Source: Phialocephala subalpina
Taxonomy: Eukaryota > Ascomycota > Leotiomycetes > Helotiales > Mollisiaceae
Reading direction: 5' to 3'
DNA: 45,638 nucleotides
NCBI GenBank assembly: GCA_900073065.1
Contig: FJOG01000005.1
Span: 2,036,824 to 2,082,461, forward strand
Below are positions 10,912 to 24,150 of the stretch, in pieces; position 1 is the first letter of the stretch, and every line of letters begins with the position of its first letter. A program made the translations under genes and the position numbers. The notes beneath the pieces were generated by a model, which was not told where the DNA came from, did not search any database, and saw only the letters and a list, made by a program, of their open reading frames with translations.

Positions 10912-12205
10912 TCAGGCCTCGGCCGGACGGCGGGCAATCCATATGTGCCTGTTTGTTGTCAGTAAGAAGACCAGGTGCTTTTACACGTCATAGGTGCGGA
11001 AATGATGGAACTGCGAAGAAAAGGGGGAAGCATAGACAGGCAAACTTACATGTTGCAGTAGGAATGGTACTTTTTCGAGCAAATATCCCTTTTAGCTGCA
11101 GAAGTTAACCTATCCACATCCGCTTTGCTCCAATTGTTGATTCGGGTGAGTGGACCCAGAGAGAGTGCTTCCAGGCCTTGCGTGAGACTGAGATTATACC
11201 ACCTTCCAACATCCTTCAAGTGAGGATCTGCTGGCCATGGGTTCAACGGGATCTTGATAATTTGTTCCTGTATCTCGACGAATCCTGTCTGTTCCAACAT
11301 TGCCCTTGTATTTTCGTTGTAAGCCAATGGTCGTGAAGCGCGCGCTGTAGCATCCAGGAGGTAGGTCGCCCACTGTACGAGATGAGAAGACTGCGGTAAT
11401 GTTCCGTCGTCGCATCGTGGGACCATATCGATTTCGACGTGTTCTAACCAACCATAACCAGGCTTGAGATGTCTAGGAAACTGTCAGCATTTAGCCAGCC
11501 AGCAGAAAAATGTCCCTCACCTGAAAATCTTCGAGTAGATGTCTGGCCAGCTTGATATGCTGCCATTGAGCATCCGCATGTGTATCATATCGTAGGAATC
11601 CATGTCCATACCATACCACGGCGACTCGATATCTCGCTGGGAGAAAGTAACATTTTCTGGTATCCTGCAAACTGAGCGTCAGATTCCATACCCAGAGAGA
11701 AACCTGCTATACGTACGATGCAGGCTGTATATATGAGAGGTCAACCCCGTGGACTTCTCCTTTCATAGCAAAGTATTTACTGGAAGCAACACATTAGCTC
11801 CAGTCCTTCGGTCCGCAATTGCATGTCTATCTGGGTGTCTGTCTGTCGCTGCTTACTCTGCCATGTCGATTGCCCAAATGCCTGTACCACATCCTAGATC
11901 CAATATGCGTGGCCCTGGGTCAAAATTCGGTGTAAATGGCGTTGCGTGTAGCTGGCCTCGTCTCGCAACCTGGAAGAATTTGTGGTAGATGTCCATGCGA
12001 TCCATTTCCATCTGTTGATTGTCCCGCGTTAGCCAAAATGCCCCTCCTACGCGCAGAACGCAAGGAACGCGGCAGAGAAAATCCCAATTACCTCGTCGCA
12101 TGGGTACATGTATTTTCCTTTCCGGAAAGAGTGGTAGAAGCGCCCATTTTCCTCGTAGCTCTGGGCTTGACTGGCGATCGGAGGTGGAGGGGCAGAGAGA
12201 GGCAT
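10912..12205 (-). CDS. LaeA/LAE1-family SAM-dependent methyltransferase
   Basis: Model: complement of join(10912..10948, 11050..11472, 11521..11664, 11717..11779, 11857..12011, 12092..12205), 311 aa, every junction in phase. The protein opens with the LaeA-type [15 protein letters not shown] block, then the SAM-binding glycine motif ILDLGCGTG (residues 74-82) and [13 protein letters not shown] and a [15 protein letters not shown] block follow, then [16 protein letters not shown] and GRWYNLSL. The last exon adds HIWIARRP, which matches the conserved end of the family. In fungi LaeA works in the nucleus with velvet proteins to control secondary metabolism and development. The start is fixed by an in-frame TGA 33 nt upstream; it gives a shorter N-terminus than Aspergillus LaeA. 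It may be the LaeA orthologue or a close paralogue. About 12.6 kb upstream contains no supported gene. Confidence 0.88.
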
Positions 12206-15200
12206 TCTAACAGCGCCGCGGCGCAAAAGTCAGCATTGCATTCCCAATCCAACTCTTGCTGGCAGAAACCGAACTGCGAGCGCACCGCAGAGCTGGGAGC
12301 GTTTTCTCGGAAACAGGTGTGTAGGTTCTGCAGCAGTGACATTTTGTGGAATGTGAGGAAGTTTCGCTGGGATCGACTTGCCCGCACCCACGATCTTCAG
12401 CGCCGAGACAAGAGTGGAAGCACGTACCCATTGTTGGCCATGGCCACAACCATCGAGACAAACTACTGTCGAAAATGCTGTCGCAAAGGTCGCTGGGAGG
12501 TTGCTAGAACGGTATCATGTGTCGAGGAAGCGGTGTTGGTGGTGCTGCGTAGTGTTGAATTGCGTGTATATTTGATGCGTGGTGTGTGTGCGTAAGTAAG
12601 AAGGAGAGAACAATTAACTATATGTTAACGGAGAACGTATGAATTGGTATCGAGGTCGCTTTCTCTCGGGGTCCCACTACTTCACGGAGAGCCCCTCTGC
12701 ATCCAGTATCGCGTTGTAGGCGGGATGACCCAATGCGCCCAAACACCACCAAGTCAAGAAATCAGTTGACCACCTGGGACGGGAATGGCACCCACGGCAC
12801 CGTAGTGCCAGTCAGATAGTTAGCGTTTCAGCGGTGATAGCTGCGAGTGTGATGGTGGCAGCAGTGGCGGCCAGCGATTTAGACTTTGAGTAAGGTTTGG
12901 GGCGATCCTGGGTGGCTTGGAATCCTGGATCTGTGGAACTGGAATAAGACGGCGTCGAACCTTGCGAACTGAGTGGTTATGGAGGCAGCTGATTGGAGGA
13001 TTTCAAGCCTGGAGAAACCAAAGAGACGATCTGACTCGCCACGCAGGTATCGAAGGTTGCGGTTGCTCGAGTACAGACTTTGGAGGTGTGGATGTGGAGG
13101 GGAAGAGAAGGCTGAGTGCAGCGAGCACAACAGAACTTGGTGATCTTGGTAATTGGTGCGTGCTGCGTAGAACTCCTCGGCGCAGGGACAAGCCACTAGA
13201 TTTAAGGCCGATTGACGATAGCGCTCAACACCTGAATCAATCGATGATGATTGTGATTTTCCCACCGACGAAACACCAACAGGCAAGCGCCACGGTAAAA
13301 TAAAGAGAGGGCGAGTTTCGCGGTCACCGAGAGATGGGGGCCAAATATATCCAGATTGTGTCAAGAAGCGACCCTGAACGCTGACCCTAGCAACAAAGGC
13401 GTGAAGGGTGTATGTACTGGGGTACAACTGCAAGTGCAGGCGCTGAAGATGTGATGGAGGTTAGGTAGAAGTCCGATTGAGATGGAGGGCAGTCTTTATA
13501 TATCTCTTCCAGAGTAGTTTTCAGCGATGTTACCGCTGCTGCTGGGGATGGGGGATTCGCACGACAAGGTGTTTGATGCCGGTCCTGCTACGTTCGGCCA
13601 CGGTTCCAGGTAATGGGAATCCAATCTGGGCGTGTGGATTGCCTTGCCCCAGCTTCTTGTCCGACGTTCTTGGATGATGCCCGTCCACAAAGAATTTATT
13701 CTCGTCTGAAGTGTGATTCTGTTGGACGGCCTCACCAGGTCACGTCTGTTCTAAAATGTTTAGAAACACTTTTGACAATCGCAAGCTCCGTGTTTGAGAC
13801 CCAAAGTGGAGGCGAGGACGGCAAGGGCTGAGTGAGTTGGGGTAAGGTTCAGGACTGTTGAAGAGTTTGATGTTGATCGAGGCAGCCTGGGGGGACTGAC
13901 GATGGCATGTAGTACGTGCGGGCTGGGATGGGAGATGAGAGAATAAGAATAAGAATAAGAACCAGCCGGAAAGGGGGCAGAGGAGGTTTTATTCTACACA
14001 GTGTATGCAAGTGCAAGTTCGCAAGCTGCTACGGGGGTATGGGCTTGATGGGATAGGCTGATGGGGTACTGTTGGCCGAGTTGGGCTGGGAACGACATGG
14101 GATGGGGAGCACGATCCAAAGAGAGATCAAGATGTAATATGATACGACGATGGAGTTATAGGACTGGAATAGGTGTGAGGTGTGAGGCGTACGTAGGTAT
14201 GTGCGAGGGTCAGATACATGTTGGTGGAAGAGAGGATCCAGATGCAAGACAGCCAAGGCGAGGAGGTCAAGCAAGCTTTCTGCTTGATCACACAGGTTAC
14301 AGGCAATTCGTCCGCCGCTGCGGCCAGCCGACAGACAGTCTGCTTACCAGGCTTCTGGTTCGCAGTGGTCCAAGACACAGTATAGTGCCGCTGAAATGCC
14401 CTGCCCTCTGCCCTGCTGCTGAAGCCATGTTCCCTTGAGCCCTGTCCATCTTCGGAAGATTGTATCACAGGGGCCTTCCAGGTGGGTGGAGCAGGGGCTC
14501 GACGCTCCACAGAATCGATTCCAGGGCTGACGGGCCATTTGCTAGACTCAAGCCCTGTCGTGACAGGGCCCGTCGCCGCTGGGTGGCTGCTGGGTTGTTG
14601 GAGTTGGAACGAGGAACCTTGGGCGAAGGCGACCTCACGGGAGGAAGGGGAGCAGACGAGCCCAAACAAGCCTCACCAATATCAGACCGCTGATATCGAC
14701 CACGACCACACTACGCAATGTTACAATAATAATTTTGCGAATAGCTTCGGCCTTTCTCGTTTCATTTCGGCGTGCCAACAATATGAGCGCCTTCGTATCC
14801 ATTCAAATCGGCTTATAAATGATGACTTGCGCTCGCCATGTCCGAGGCATAAAAGGGGGAGGCTGAGGCCCAAAAGGGGGAGGAATGATACTCCAAGAAC
14901 AGGAAATTGACACATTGACGTGATGGCGGCGAAGTGATCAGCAATACAATGCAGATGGATGCAGAGATTTGCCTTCACCACCAGCAAAACACTCCGAATG
15001 ATCTTTCCTTGCCCACTCAGTGTCCGTCCCGCCCCAAACACGACCGTGTCAGCGGTACAGAGAGGACACCGAGAAATGCGAGTTAATATATTTCGTCGCC
15101 GACGAGTGGTGGCATCGTCTTCACCACTGCCACACCCTCGAAACACCTCAATATCAAATCATCAAATGACGCTCCCAAGGCGTGCCTCAATGCAGAACGC

Positions 15201-18200
15201 AGCACTGCATCACTTCCCATGCTGTACAACACACCTATCCTTCTGCTCGGATTACCGGTTCCGTCCACCAACACTCCCCATCACCAACAGTTGAACAGAC
15301 CCAAACCCAGACCTTCCCGCCCACTCTAGAAAAATGTGAGACGGGCGTCGCACTGGCTGCTGCGCCGTAGCCTGAAGTCACAGCACCAACGCCACCCCTA
15401 AGAACCAGACCACTGGGTCGTTCTACGATGCGGGCGGGTCGACAGCTGGGTCCGCTGGCGCCGGATCTTCAGCCAGTCGGGCGATGGGACGCATGGTTCT
15501 TCGGGAAGAGAGAAGGGTGAGCGAAGCATTCGATTCAGGCATGATCCATCCAGTTTGAGGTTGACCCTTCCCCTTTCTCCTCGTCCATACAGTTCTAACC
15601 TTCCTACTCCGTACGTACTCACGAACGACTGAATCATCTTTGACTGGAAACCTCCGGGGACCATCAGTACGACCTTCCGGGCACAATCACGGCTTGCTTA
15701 CCCCTCCTTCCCAAGTGTCTGGTACAGCTGAACACAACCACCTCGTCAACGGAACAATCAAGGCATCAATCAATGTACTTTCCAACAAATCGCACGCTCG
15801 AAGCATCACACCATCCTGTCAAAAATCCCAGCAAACGGCCACGCAACTTGCTCGTGCCTTACGAGCCCATCAAATATGCACATCAACCTCCCAACACACC
15901 AATCGCAAACACCACCACATCACCACCAGCTCGCCATGTGAACTACGGTAACGGGAACTCTTCTCCTCACCCCAATCTTTGGGCTGACAAGACCAATTGC
16001 TCCGTGTCTTGTCTCGTGACATATCAGATGCGTTCCTGCTATCTCGAAAATCTGCAGCAACAACTCGGCTGGAGCATCATGGCGCTGCTGTCCGTCTGAG
16101 GCGTGGGGAATCCAACATCTCAGACACCCACAGCAGCGCGACGCCTCAATTCCGAGAAAATCATAGGTTGCATACAAGCGAAACCTTCTTCAGTCAAGCT
16201 GCATTCAGAGGCGGCAAATCAAACACTCCTTTGGCGCTCGGCGTACACCATCAGATGCAGAAGTCACTTCAAGGTACTGTATCTGGATATAGAGTCAATT
16301 GACTCTATTCCACATTCCACGACTCCAGACTTCCAAGTGGGATTTCGTTACACGGAATCATGCATGCCTCGTCTCCAGATCACACGTCGGGGACGTCACC
16401 GAATGTTCTCTCATGTCACGATGATCCACGATTCACGATTCTATACATGAAAGTTACATGTGTACAGTGTTGGACCCAAAGAAGCATCCGATGGTCAAAC
16501 AGATGACATCCCGCTCTTCTGCAACACTTTGCTGTTCGGCTCCCATTCGATCCCGAAAGTCTGGTTCGTATAACTGCTTTTTCCTTTCCAAAAAAAAGGA
16601 AAGTTTGGTGAAAGCCTCATTTCGCCACCCCTTCGCTCTCGTTCCATAACGCATGAAATGCATCATGTAGTCCCAAGTCGTTCGGTACCCAATCAGTGTC
16701 TCTCGCTCGACTAAAGCCAACATTTAGGAAGGATTGACGATAATCTCTGATTACACGACTGCACCCGCTTTCCCATTCTGTTGAAAGCTCTTCTGACAGC
16801 AAAGAGTCTTCGACTTGCAGATGCACCTGTACCTTGGATGAAAGACAGTGGTCAAGATTAGGTTTTGTCATCACATGCTTCCATCCTTCCCTCACTTTGG
16901 GCTCAATCCTCCCCAGCTTCGGGCTTAGACTACAAAAAGTCCTTCACCACTTCTCATCATCTCGCCATCGCGAGTATCCTTCCTTCTCTCTGCATCAACT
17001 CACCGCTCTTCTCTTACTCCCCTCAACAAAACCCGCAACGGCTATCTCCATCTCACGATGCACGATAAGCACTTCTTTATCACCGTCGATAAATCTCTCC
17101 GACTCCCGTCACCCGTGAACGCGCAACCAAATACATAAAAGATAAATTAACTTTCTTTTCTTCGCCTCGCTGTTGCCGCCAATTCACCCCTACCCTGTTC
17201 CCTCATCCCAGTCCGTATCTGAATCATCCGCTTTCAGGGCTTAATTTATTCTTCAAAGCTTCTTAGCGACCCATTTTTTCCTTCCCTTCCCCTGTCGAAC
17301 TTTGGCACCACATCCGCAGACATGGGATCCTCTTTCCCTCTTTTATCCAATGAGAGGAGCTTGAGGGTGCCACGGAGATGAGATGGAAACCAATCATCGT
17401 CGATATTACGCGAGAACATGTCAGCGCACCAAGCCTTGGAACAGGGGATGTGGAGTGTGGACAAGGGTTCGTCCGTTCCAGCTCGTCGGGTTTGGTGTCG
17501 TGGATGATTGGAGCGTAATACGGATGAGGGGCAACGACTGGTTAATTCGCCAGTGTTGCGAGACCACTCAACTCAACTTACCCGATCACCGAAAGATGAA
17601 CGGAGATCAGCATATTCTGACTGCCGGTCACCGATACTGTACTAATGTAAGTAGGTTTGTGCTGTTTACCCAAGAGGAAGGTACGGAACATGTATGACTG
17701 GGAATTTGGGTTAGCGTGGAAAGTTAAAATGAAGTGCCGATCCGGGATCCCGAGCACGCGCGAAGTCGTAAGCTCACGGATTTGGACTAGGAGTGATAGC
17801 TTGACTGTGTTGAGATACTTCTCCGAGGGAGGGGAGGCCTATTGTACTGGTATGCTTGGTTGTTGATCTCTTCAGTTTTCGGGGTTGCGAATGACCGTTT
17901 TTGTTTGAACTGAATCATTTGTTCTGTTTTGGTGCATGCTCTTAATCGAGACCGAGGTTTCTTCGTACCCTATTTTGACAGGTACCGCGAGTGAGGCATT
18001 TAGAACGAGCAAATTTCCTAGTTGAAGTCAATAGAGATTTCTCTAGATGAGACTAGAACTATCAAAACCCTCCTCCCCGAGCAGAACTGAAGATCTTGGA
18101 AGGTTACTCAAAACCCCACAAGATCATCAAGTCATCAACAGCGTCATTTGTACCAGGTCCAAAGATCTTCACTTTCCGTACTACTCGTCTCCATGTTTTC

Positions 18201-18912
18201 AAATCCCGTCGGGCTTCATGTTCTAATCTGATCCCAGAGGCCACGATGTGTCCCTGCTCGCACATGTGTCTTTCTCCAAAGAGGATAATGATCGGCAGAA
18301 TCGAGACCTTCCATTAAGTAATTTATATTTCATGGTGGTTCTATTCATGGAACGACTCATGATCCTTGAGCCCACGATATGTCATCTACTCTTCCTTCCA
18401 CTTGTCCTTCTCTCTGTTTTCAAAGAAGAGAAGAAGATCTGTATCTAGATCTCTCGATTTCATGTTGTACGCTCTTCTTCCTCACGGGACATCGCATAGA
18501 AGCCCACGACAGACTATGTGGTATCACACAACACAGAGTTCAGATATCAATGCCGTGGTTCCAGTCCCACGACCCAGGCATCTGGGACTTGGGTCGGAGC
18601 TACGAGCATCCGTGGATACAAAGACGGGCTTATCGTGCAACAATGGCACCATCATCTTGTGTGAATTCGGGGATCTGGTGGGGTATCGTGTAACAGAGTT
18701 TCGTAGGGTACAGAGAGTGTGCTGTGAATACAAGTACAAATGCCTATAGGGTCAGGGGGGGGGGGGAATATCTGCTTTCAAAGGAACCAAACTTCCTTAC
18801 AAGGCTCAAGTACAAGTAGCCGGGTTTGAGATATCGCTTCGATCGAGGTTTCTGAGTCAGGCACGAGATCTAGCCAAAATTAAATATGGGTCAGGCGTCA
18901 GACTGAGATAAT
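12206..18912. other. Long gene-poor region upstream of the LaeA-like gene
   Basis: Normal composition, not RIP-like, yet no convincing gene. Many 60-180-codon frames overlap on both strands. Minus-strand frames at 16617-16895 and 17246-17464 and several proline/serine-rich plus frames look no better than chance. A 12-G run lies at 18755-18766. The first kilobases are probably the promoter and leader of the LaeA-like gene, since developmental regulators in filamentous fungi often have very long upstream regions. A non-coding transcript or an intron-rich gene that I failed to assemble cannot be excluded. Confidence 0.4.
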
Positions 18913-20280
18913 GTGCCATCTCAAGTTGCGGTTCTCAGTATCAATCGCTCCTTTCAAACCTCTCTGTTGAATCTTAGCTTGCGACTTCCAAGTTCGCTAT
19001 CTCCAGAAATAGTCACGTGCATCAAAATACTTTCCACAAACAGCAAGCACGAACTTCTTCCTCTCCTCTCTCATCCTACTCTTTCTCCTTTCTTCTCCTT
19101 CTTTCCTCTTCCCCACCAACATGCATCTCCATCAGATAAGATCTCACATCTAGACTCTCAGAGCCAGAGGCGGTCAACAACAAACGCATCAGCAGACCAA
19201 AACCCCATGTCGTTCAATCAACCAATCCAAGGCTTAAGATCTTACTACCGCTCCTTGCTGACTGCAACGCTGCAATGCGGTGCATCTCAATCTACGGATA
19301 ACAATAATCCTCCGACTCCTCACTCCGCTCTTACCCATGCTTCTCCTCGATTCAATCCTTAGATCCATCAATGAGAACTATGACTCGGGTAATATCGAGC
19401 CACGATTCGCTAACCCGAACCTTCGATCTGGGTCCCCTTTGTGTCACTTGCCCTATCTATCAGCCTATCATTCGGTGTGGTCAGTTGGGCGTAATATGCA
19501 TGCGGGAAATGCAATCACTGACCTGCAGAATTCAGCACCGACACCGGTATCACTGCATCTTCCCCTGCGGTGCTCTAACCGAGCCTCGATACTCCTCAAA
19601 AACAAGATTACTGACTCAAGTCACAATGTGGAATTCAATAGTCTGGTATCCATATTCTGTCAGATCTGCAGCACGAGAACTACTTACAGAGGAGGGGTTC
19701 TTCAACCCCTCCATCGCACGAACCGCCTTTTGCGCTTTCTCCGCCGACAACCCCAGCCAACACCAAGTTCCTTTAGGCAGGAACATCACCAATCCCAACA
19801 TCTACGCCGCGCATGATTCGCCGTATCGTCTTCACATCTGATCCTCTTACCAAACTACCTTTGGAGCCCTCGTGGGCTCATGCAGACAAATAGTCGTTAC
19901 GTGCATATCAGTCGTTCCTATGACTGAGGCCTGGAGCCCGACAGACTGGCTCTGTGTGACCGCCCTTTCGAACTCTCTCTTGGGACTGGTCAGGCACTTT
20001 ATATCTTTGGCAGAGGGCAATCAATTAATTTACGCATAGCATGCTGAGGGGTGGTCATAGGAATGCCGTCTGTCATCGTCGCACAATTCTCAGGTGAGCT
20101 TTTAAGGCCCCGTGAAGGAGCTTTCCGGAGTCAATATCACCCCGTATTCATCACAAACTTTCCGACCCGAGAATTGTCACAATGTCGGCATCACGAATGC
20201 AAATCATCACGGCCTTTCAAAGTTTCCCGTACCGGTGGAACGACTTGTCATATTTCCTCGGGTCGGGATGCCAGTCCTAA
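18913..20280 (+). other. Pyrimidine-rich leader followed by overlapping coding-like frames, unresolved
   Basis: A strong polypyrimidine stretch (about 19051-19115) resembles a fungal 5' leader and is followed by ATGs. Three overlapping plus-strand frames (18913-19362, 19280-19816, 19371-19841) each contain protein-like segments, but no splice arrangement I tried joins them into one reading. This could be the 5' part of the broken tract at 20281-21228. Confidence 0.25.
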
Positions 20281-21228
20281 CTCGGCCCGCCCCTCCAACT
20301 CACTGAGACCTGGTCTAAACGCATACGAGCCATAACAGTTCGTCCTCTTCGCTTATGGAGTTCATGCTCCTTCAACGCCACCGATGGAACGTCCGCCTTG
20401 CTGACCATCGCCACAAGTTCAAGCATGAAATCTAGCATGGCTTGGAGAATGATTGCGACGACGGGACGGCAACATCATCCTAGGTTCGGATTACAACTCA
20501 CAGAACCACCACCTGCGGCCGCTCCTTGTACAACCTCAGGTCAATTTCACTACCACTGCCGGCGCCTCTCGAACACACGGCTGGGGAAGACCCCCACGCC
20601 CAGTGGAAGATATTTATGGCACGATCATCAAGATGATTTCCCAACAGCGGGGCTTCACACCCTCAATCGACAGCGGGATGAGACAATCCGCTTCTTCTCC
20701 ACCTGTGTCAACGGCTGCGGCCGAAGCTCCACTGTAGCTTTCCGCTGCTTGCTTCGAACCTTCTTCGAAGTCTCAGATTGATCTACGAGTACTACTTCGT
20801 ACTGTACCCTGTGGCAAGATGAGTACGGAGATACCGAAGCTCTCATCTTCCATTCCTCCGTCGCTAACCTCAACAATAAGCTCCATCTCCAGTCGACCCA
20901 CAACAGCATTTCCCCTTTCCAGGATACGCTTCCGCTGATAGCCTATCATATTTCCACTCTGAGGATTCAGTATCTCCGTACCGAGTCATCAGGTGCCGAC
21001 TCCCTCCATCACCAGCATCCTGCACGACTAGCACATCACATCCCGAACCTTAATCTTTCAGTGCTACCTGCCGGTTCCGAATTCCGGATGTTCAAGCCGA
21101 CCCGAGCCATGAGACTCCCACCCCCACGCAAACTTAGAACTCGGAGATTTTTCAAAGTCAAGACTAGACAGGACCAAACTGTCGGGTCCTGGAAGTCCCA
21201 ACTGTTGAATGAGCTAAATGTTAGTTAA
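20281..21228 (+). pseudogene. Coding-like tract of ~315 codons with a single in-frame TGA
   Basis: From 20281 one frame stays open for 166 codons to a TGA at 20779-20781, then stays open for another 149 codons to a TAA at 21226-21228. The second half (from 20782) has no early start codon, so it is easy to miss. It encodes a reasonable mixed sequence (for example DEYGDTEALIFHSSVANLNN and FQDTLPLIAYHIS). No family is recognised. Options are a recently disabled gene, an undetected intron over the TGA, or chance openness in C-rich sequence. The alternative plus frames here also stay open for 90 or more codons, which weakens the case. Confidence 0.25.
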
Positions 21229-23639
21229 TTTTTATAGGTTGAAGATACCCGAGGTGTCTCTCTTGATTTGGCACACGCCGCACACTCGCCACCGGCTTGC
21301 AGATGTTGGTTTTCAGACCTTTATCTTTGGGACTGTGACTTGCGTGAACTCGCACGAATCATGACGTCTCTTTTAGGTCTCAGTGCACCACCGTTGAGAT
21401 AGTGTGTGTTCTGCATGCTGGTCTTCTCTTCACGCCTCTCGGCTCCACTTGGTCGGGTTTGTGTATTTGCCGTTTCTGGTTCTCAGCTCGCTTATTGAGA
21501 CATCACATTTCTGTTTCGTTGCTCTTTGGCCGCTTTGTTGTTGTTGTTTGATGGGATGGATGTTGACTGCTAAATGGGATCCGGGTTTAGCGATCCGGAG
21601 GCTCCGGAGGCTCTGGAATGCCCGATCTGCGATCTCTTCCCCGACCCCGCCCCGGACCCTGCTCCAAAGAAAATAATGGGAAACGTCCAATCTTAAATTG
21701 TGCGATTTATGGTTTGATCCTACATTGGTATGCTCCCGACTCCATGGCTGTTCTTCTCAGGGGATGGGTGTAGGTGATCCTTGGCAATCCTTCGGAGCGC
21801 ATCATGGCTTGGCCGGTGGATACAGCATTGCAGCTGAGGCATATACGTGCCCTCATTGTAGTAAGGCGGTTGGGGTATAGATAGGTACTCAAGCCTAGAA
21901 TGTTGAACTTGAAGGCAGATTCCAGGACTGGTTGCTGCGCTGCCTGCTTTCTGAGAAACTCGATACCACATAAACAATGAGATCTGTGAGTAGAATAAAA
22001 TCTGTTGGACCGAACTTTGAGCCTCAATTTCAAACGAAGTGCAACCTCAATCATCCTCGCCATGTCTCCTTTAGATTCATACGTTGTTGACTCTTTGTTA
22101 TTTGCAATCTCGATACGAAAGTACCCCGCATTTACCCTGCGTCACTTTCTGAAAACCTACAAAACATCCTCAAATGGAACGAAATTCTGATGAAATCAGT
22201 AGTACTAGAATTACTTCATTTGTATCTCATCGTTGGCAATCGTTACATGGTCTTTAAGGGTGTGGTGTACAAGAACCCTCTCTCTTTAAAGATACTGATA
22301 AATGATCTGCTTTCTTCTCTCGCTCCGTGTGATGTACCCAAACCCTTTGGCCAGCTTCTTCCATCGTTTGCCGTCAACGACTTACCTATCTTCGTTATGG
22401 TCCATCTAGTTCTCACGGCCAAATAATTCATACAGTGGTTGCGTGTCAAGTCATGCCAATCACCATCTCCATGGCCAGCCAGGCCAAAGCCCAGCTGCTC
22501 GGGACTCGTCTTCTATATACTTCCGACTCACTTTCCATTGTGTGGATCGAAGAAGGCAAGCTATAAGCGGTGGGAAGAACCCATATATACTCCCAAGGTG
22601 TGCCACAACTTGAATAGTTTCTTGATGAATTGGGGTCTTTACCTCCTAACGATCCAACCGATGCTCTAGAAGTGGAGTTCCCCGCATGATTGGTTGACAT
22701 TATATGCATTGCATTGAAAGCAACTTTGCAAGGTAATATTTCGCAGCATTTCTTTGGAGGTTCTGTGTACTAATCTCTTGGAAGAATAAGCATCCTACTC
22801 TCTCAAACACGTCTCTTCTACTTTCTTTACCAATGCTTCCTTTCAAGAATTCGCGCGTCCTAACCAAGTCTTTTGCTGTCGAGATAGTTCTTTGCCGCTA
22901 TCTCTTTCAATCTGATACTAGCATTTTCCCCTGGCAAAACAAGTTCATTGGAGAAAAGTGTCGATAGGTGTCAAGCGGCGCCCATTACCACCCTTCCAGG
23001 TTTGAGGAGCCTGACTTCCTTCTGCTTCTCTCCAGCTCCCTGGCTGTAGTTGCTGCGCAGCTTGGTGTTTGGAGGAGAAGGTGGTGAGAGGGTAAGAATG
23101 TATTTGTATCTTAGAGGAAGTGGAGTTGAAAGATCTAGTGCTTTTTAGGACTGGGGAGTGGGCGAGGGACTGCTCAAGGGGGGAAGGCGGGGGCCGCGGG
23201 GTAGTGTGAGGTGAACGTTTGCTCCACGAAGCTACGGAAATGTCAAAGGACAAGACGACGTCTTTCACTTTACACAAAGTCGTGAAAGAATGAAACTAAG
23301 AGAATATAAATGTTTATTTTAAAAATTTGGTTGACAATATTAAAAAAGATACTATAAATATCTGATTGTCTTTCAGCCTTTCAAATTGTGTTCTTCACAG
23401 TCTGTTCTAGGTATTGCATGGAGATTCTGGAGGTTGGCACCAAATCTGTATCAGGAATGTTGCTTCTTGCCCCAAATATCGTGAGAGCGAGAGGATTCTT
23501 ACTCTAGAAATAGCTTGGCGATATCATGAACATGCACGAGCAATGATAACTCAAAATACTTTTGGATCCTTTACTCGTCGCTCTTTAAAGCATCATCTTC
23601 ACCCCAGTACAGACGGCGCATCCTAATGCTGCCAAGAGC
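21229..23639. other. Intergenic, no supported gene
   Basis: The frame at 21404-21676 encodes a hydrophobic, cysteine-rich stretch but has no supporting context. Other frames (21707-22063 minus, 22446-22709 minus, 22945-23277 minus) are unrecognised. A short AT-rich patch lies at 23300-23370. I see no gene. Confidence 0.4.
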
Positions 23640-24150
23640 CGGAGGGAAAAGGAGGTGTTATTTCTCCCGGTGCCATGGGAGAGGAAATAGTCTGCCTGGT
23701 GATAATGACGAGTTAGAAGACATGGGAAGCAGGTAGACATGTGTAATGGGTGTAGGGATATGTATGGTTTGACGCCACGCTTTGATGTTGGGGCCGTCGA
23801 ACTGGAGATGTTGAGGAGAGATGTCGACAGGGAGACGTCAAAGGTGAAGCATACAGCAACGGCGATCTCCGGCGCCATCGCAACCGACGTGAAAGGAGGA
23901 GGTTGTTTGTTCCCGTGACTTTGGAGGGTGATCAGTCTGTCTGATAGCCATAACGGGATCAGAGGACATGAAAAGCAGTGAGGTATGCGACATGACTCTA
24001 TTCCATGCACGACGTGGCACGAAATCTCCAACAGAGGTGATGTCACAGAGGAAGTATTTGCTTCAATGTCGACGGGGAATTCCGACGCTACGACAACCGA
24101 AGGGAAAAGGGGAGGTTTGTTTATCCCCGTGACTTTGGTGTAAGGACATG
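23640..24150 (+). repeat. Degenerate tandem repeat, three units of ~210-250 bp
   Basis: A core of the type GAAAaGG-GAGGTTGTTT-TCCCgTGaCttTGG recurs at ~23645, ~23891 and ~24103. Each core is followed by GACATGrrAAGCAG-like sequence, 73 bp downstream in the first two units and 41 bp in the third, which seems to carry a deletion. A GTCGAC-based word precedes the second and third cores. The units are diverged, so the duplication is old. No coding potential was recognised, although a 153-codon minus frame (23585-24046) crosses it. Confidence 0.6.

Noticed and set aside
12879..13433. 184-codon minus-strand frame upstream of the LaeA-like gene
   Set aside because: Low-complexity serine/histidine-rich content with no motif. 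It lies in the expected leader/promoter of the LaeA-like gene.
21404..21676. 90-codon hydrophobic cysteine-rich frame
   Set aside because: No signal-peptide layout, no promoter signs and an opposing frame of equal length.
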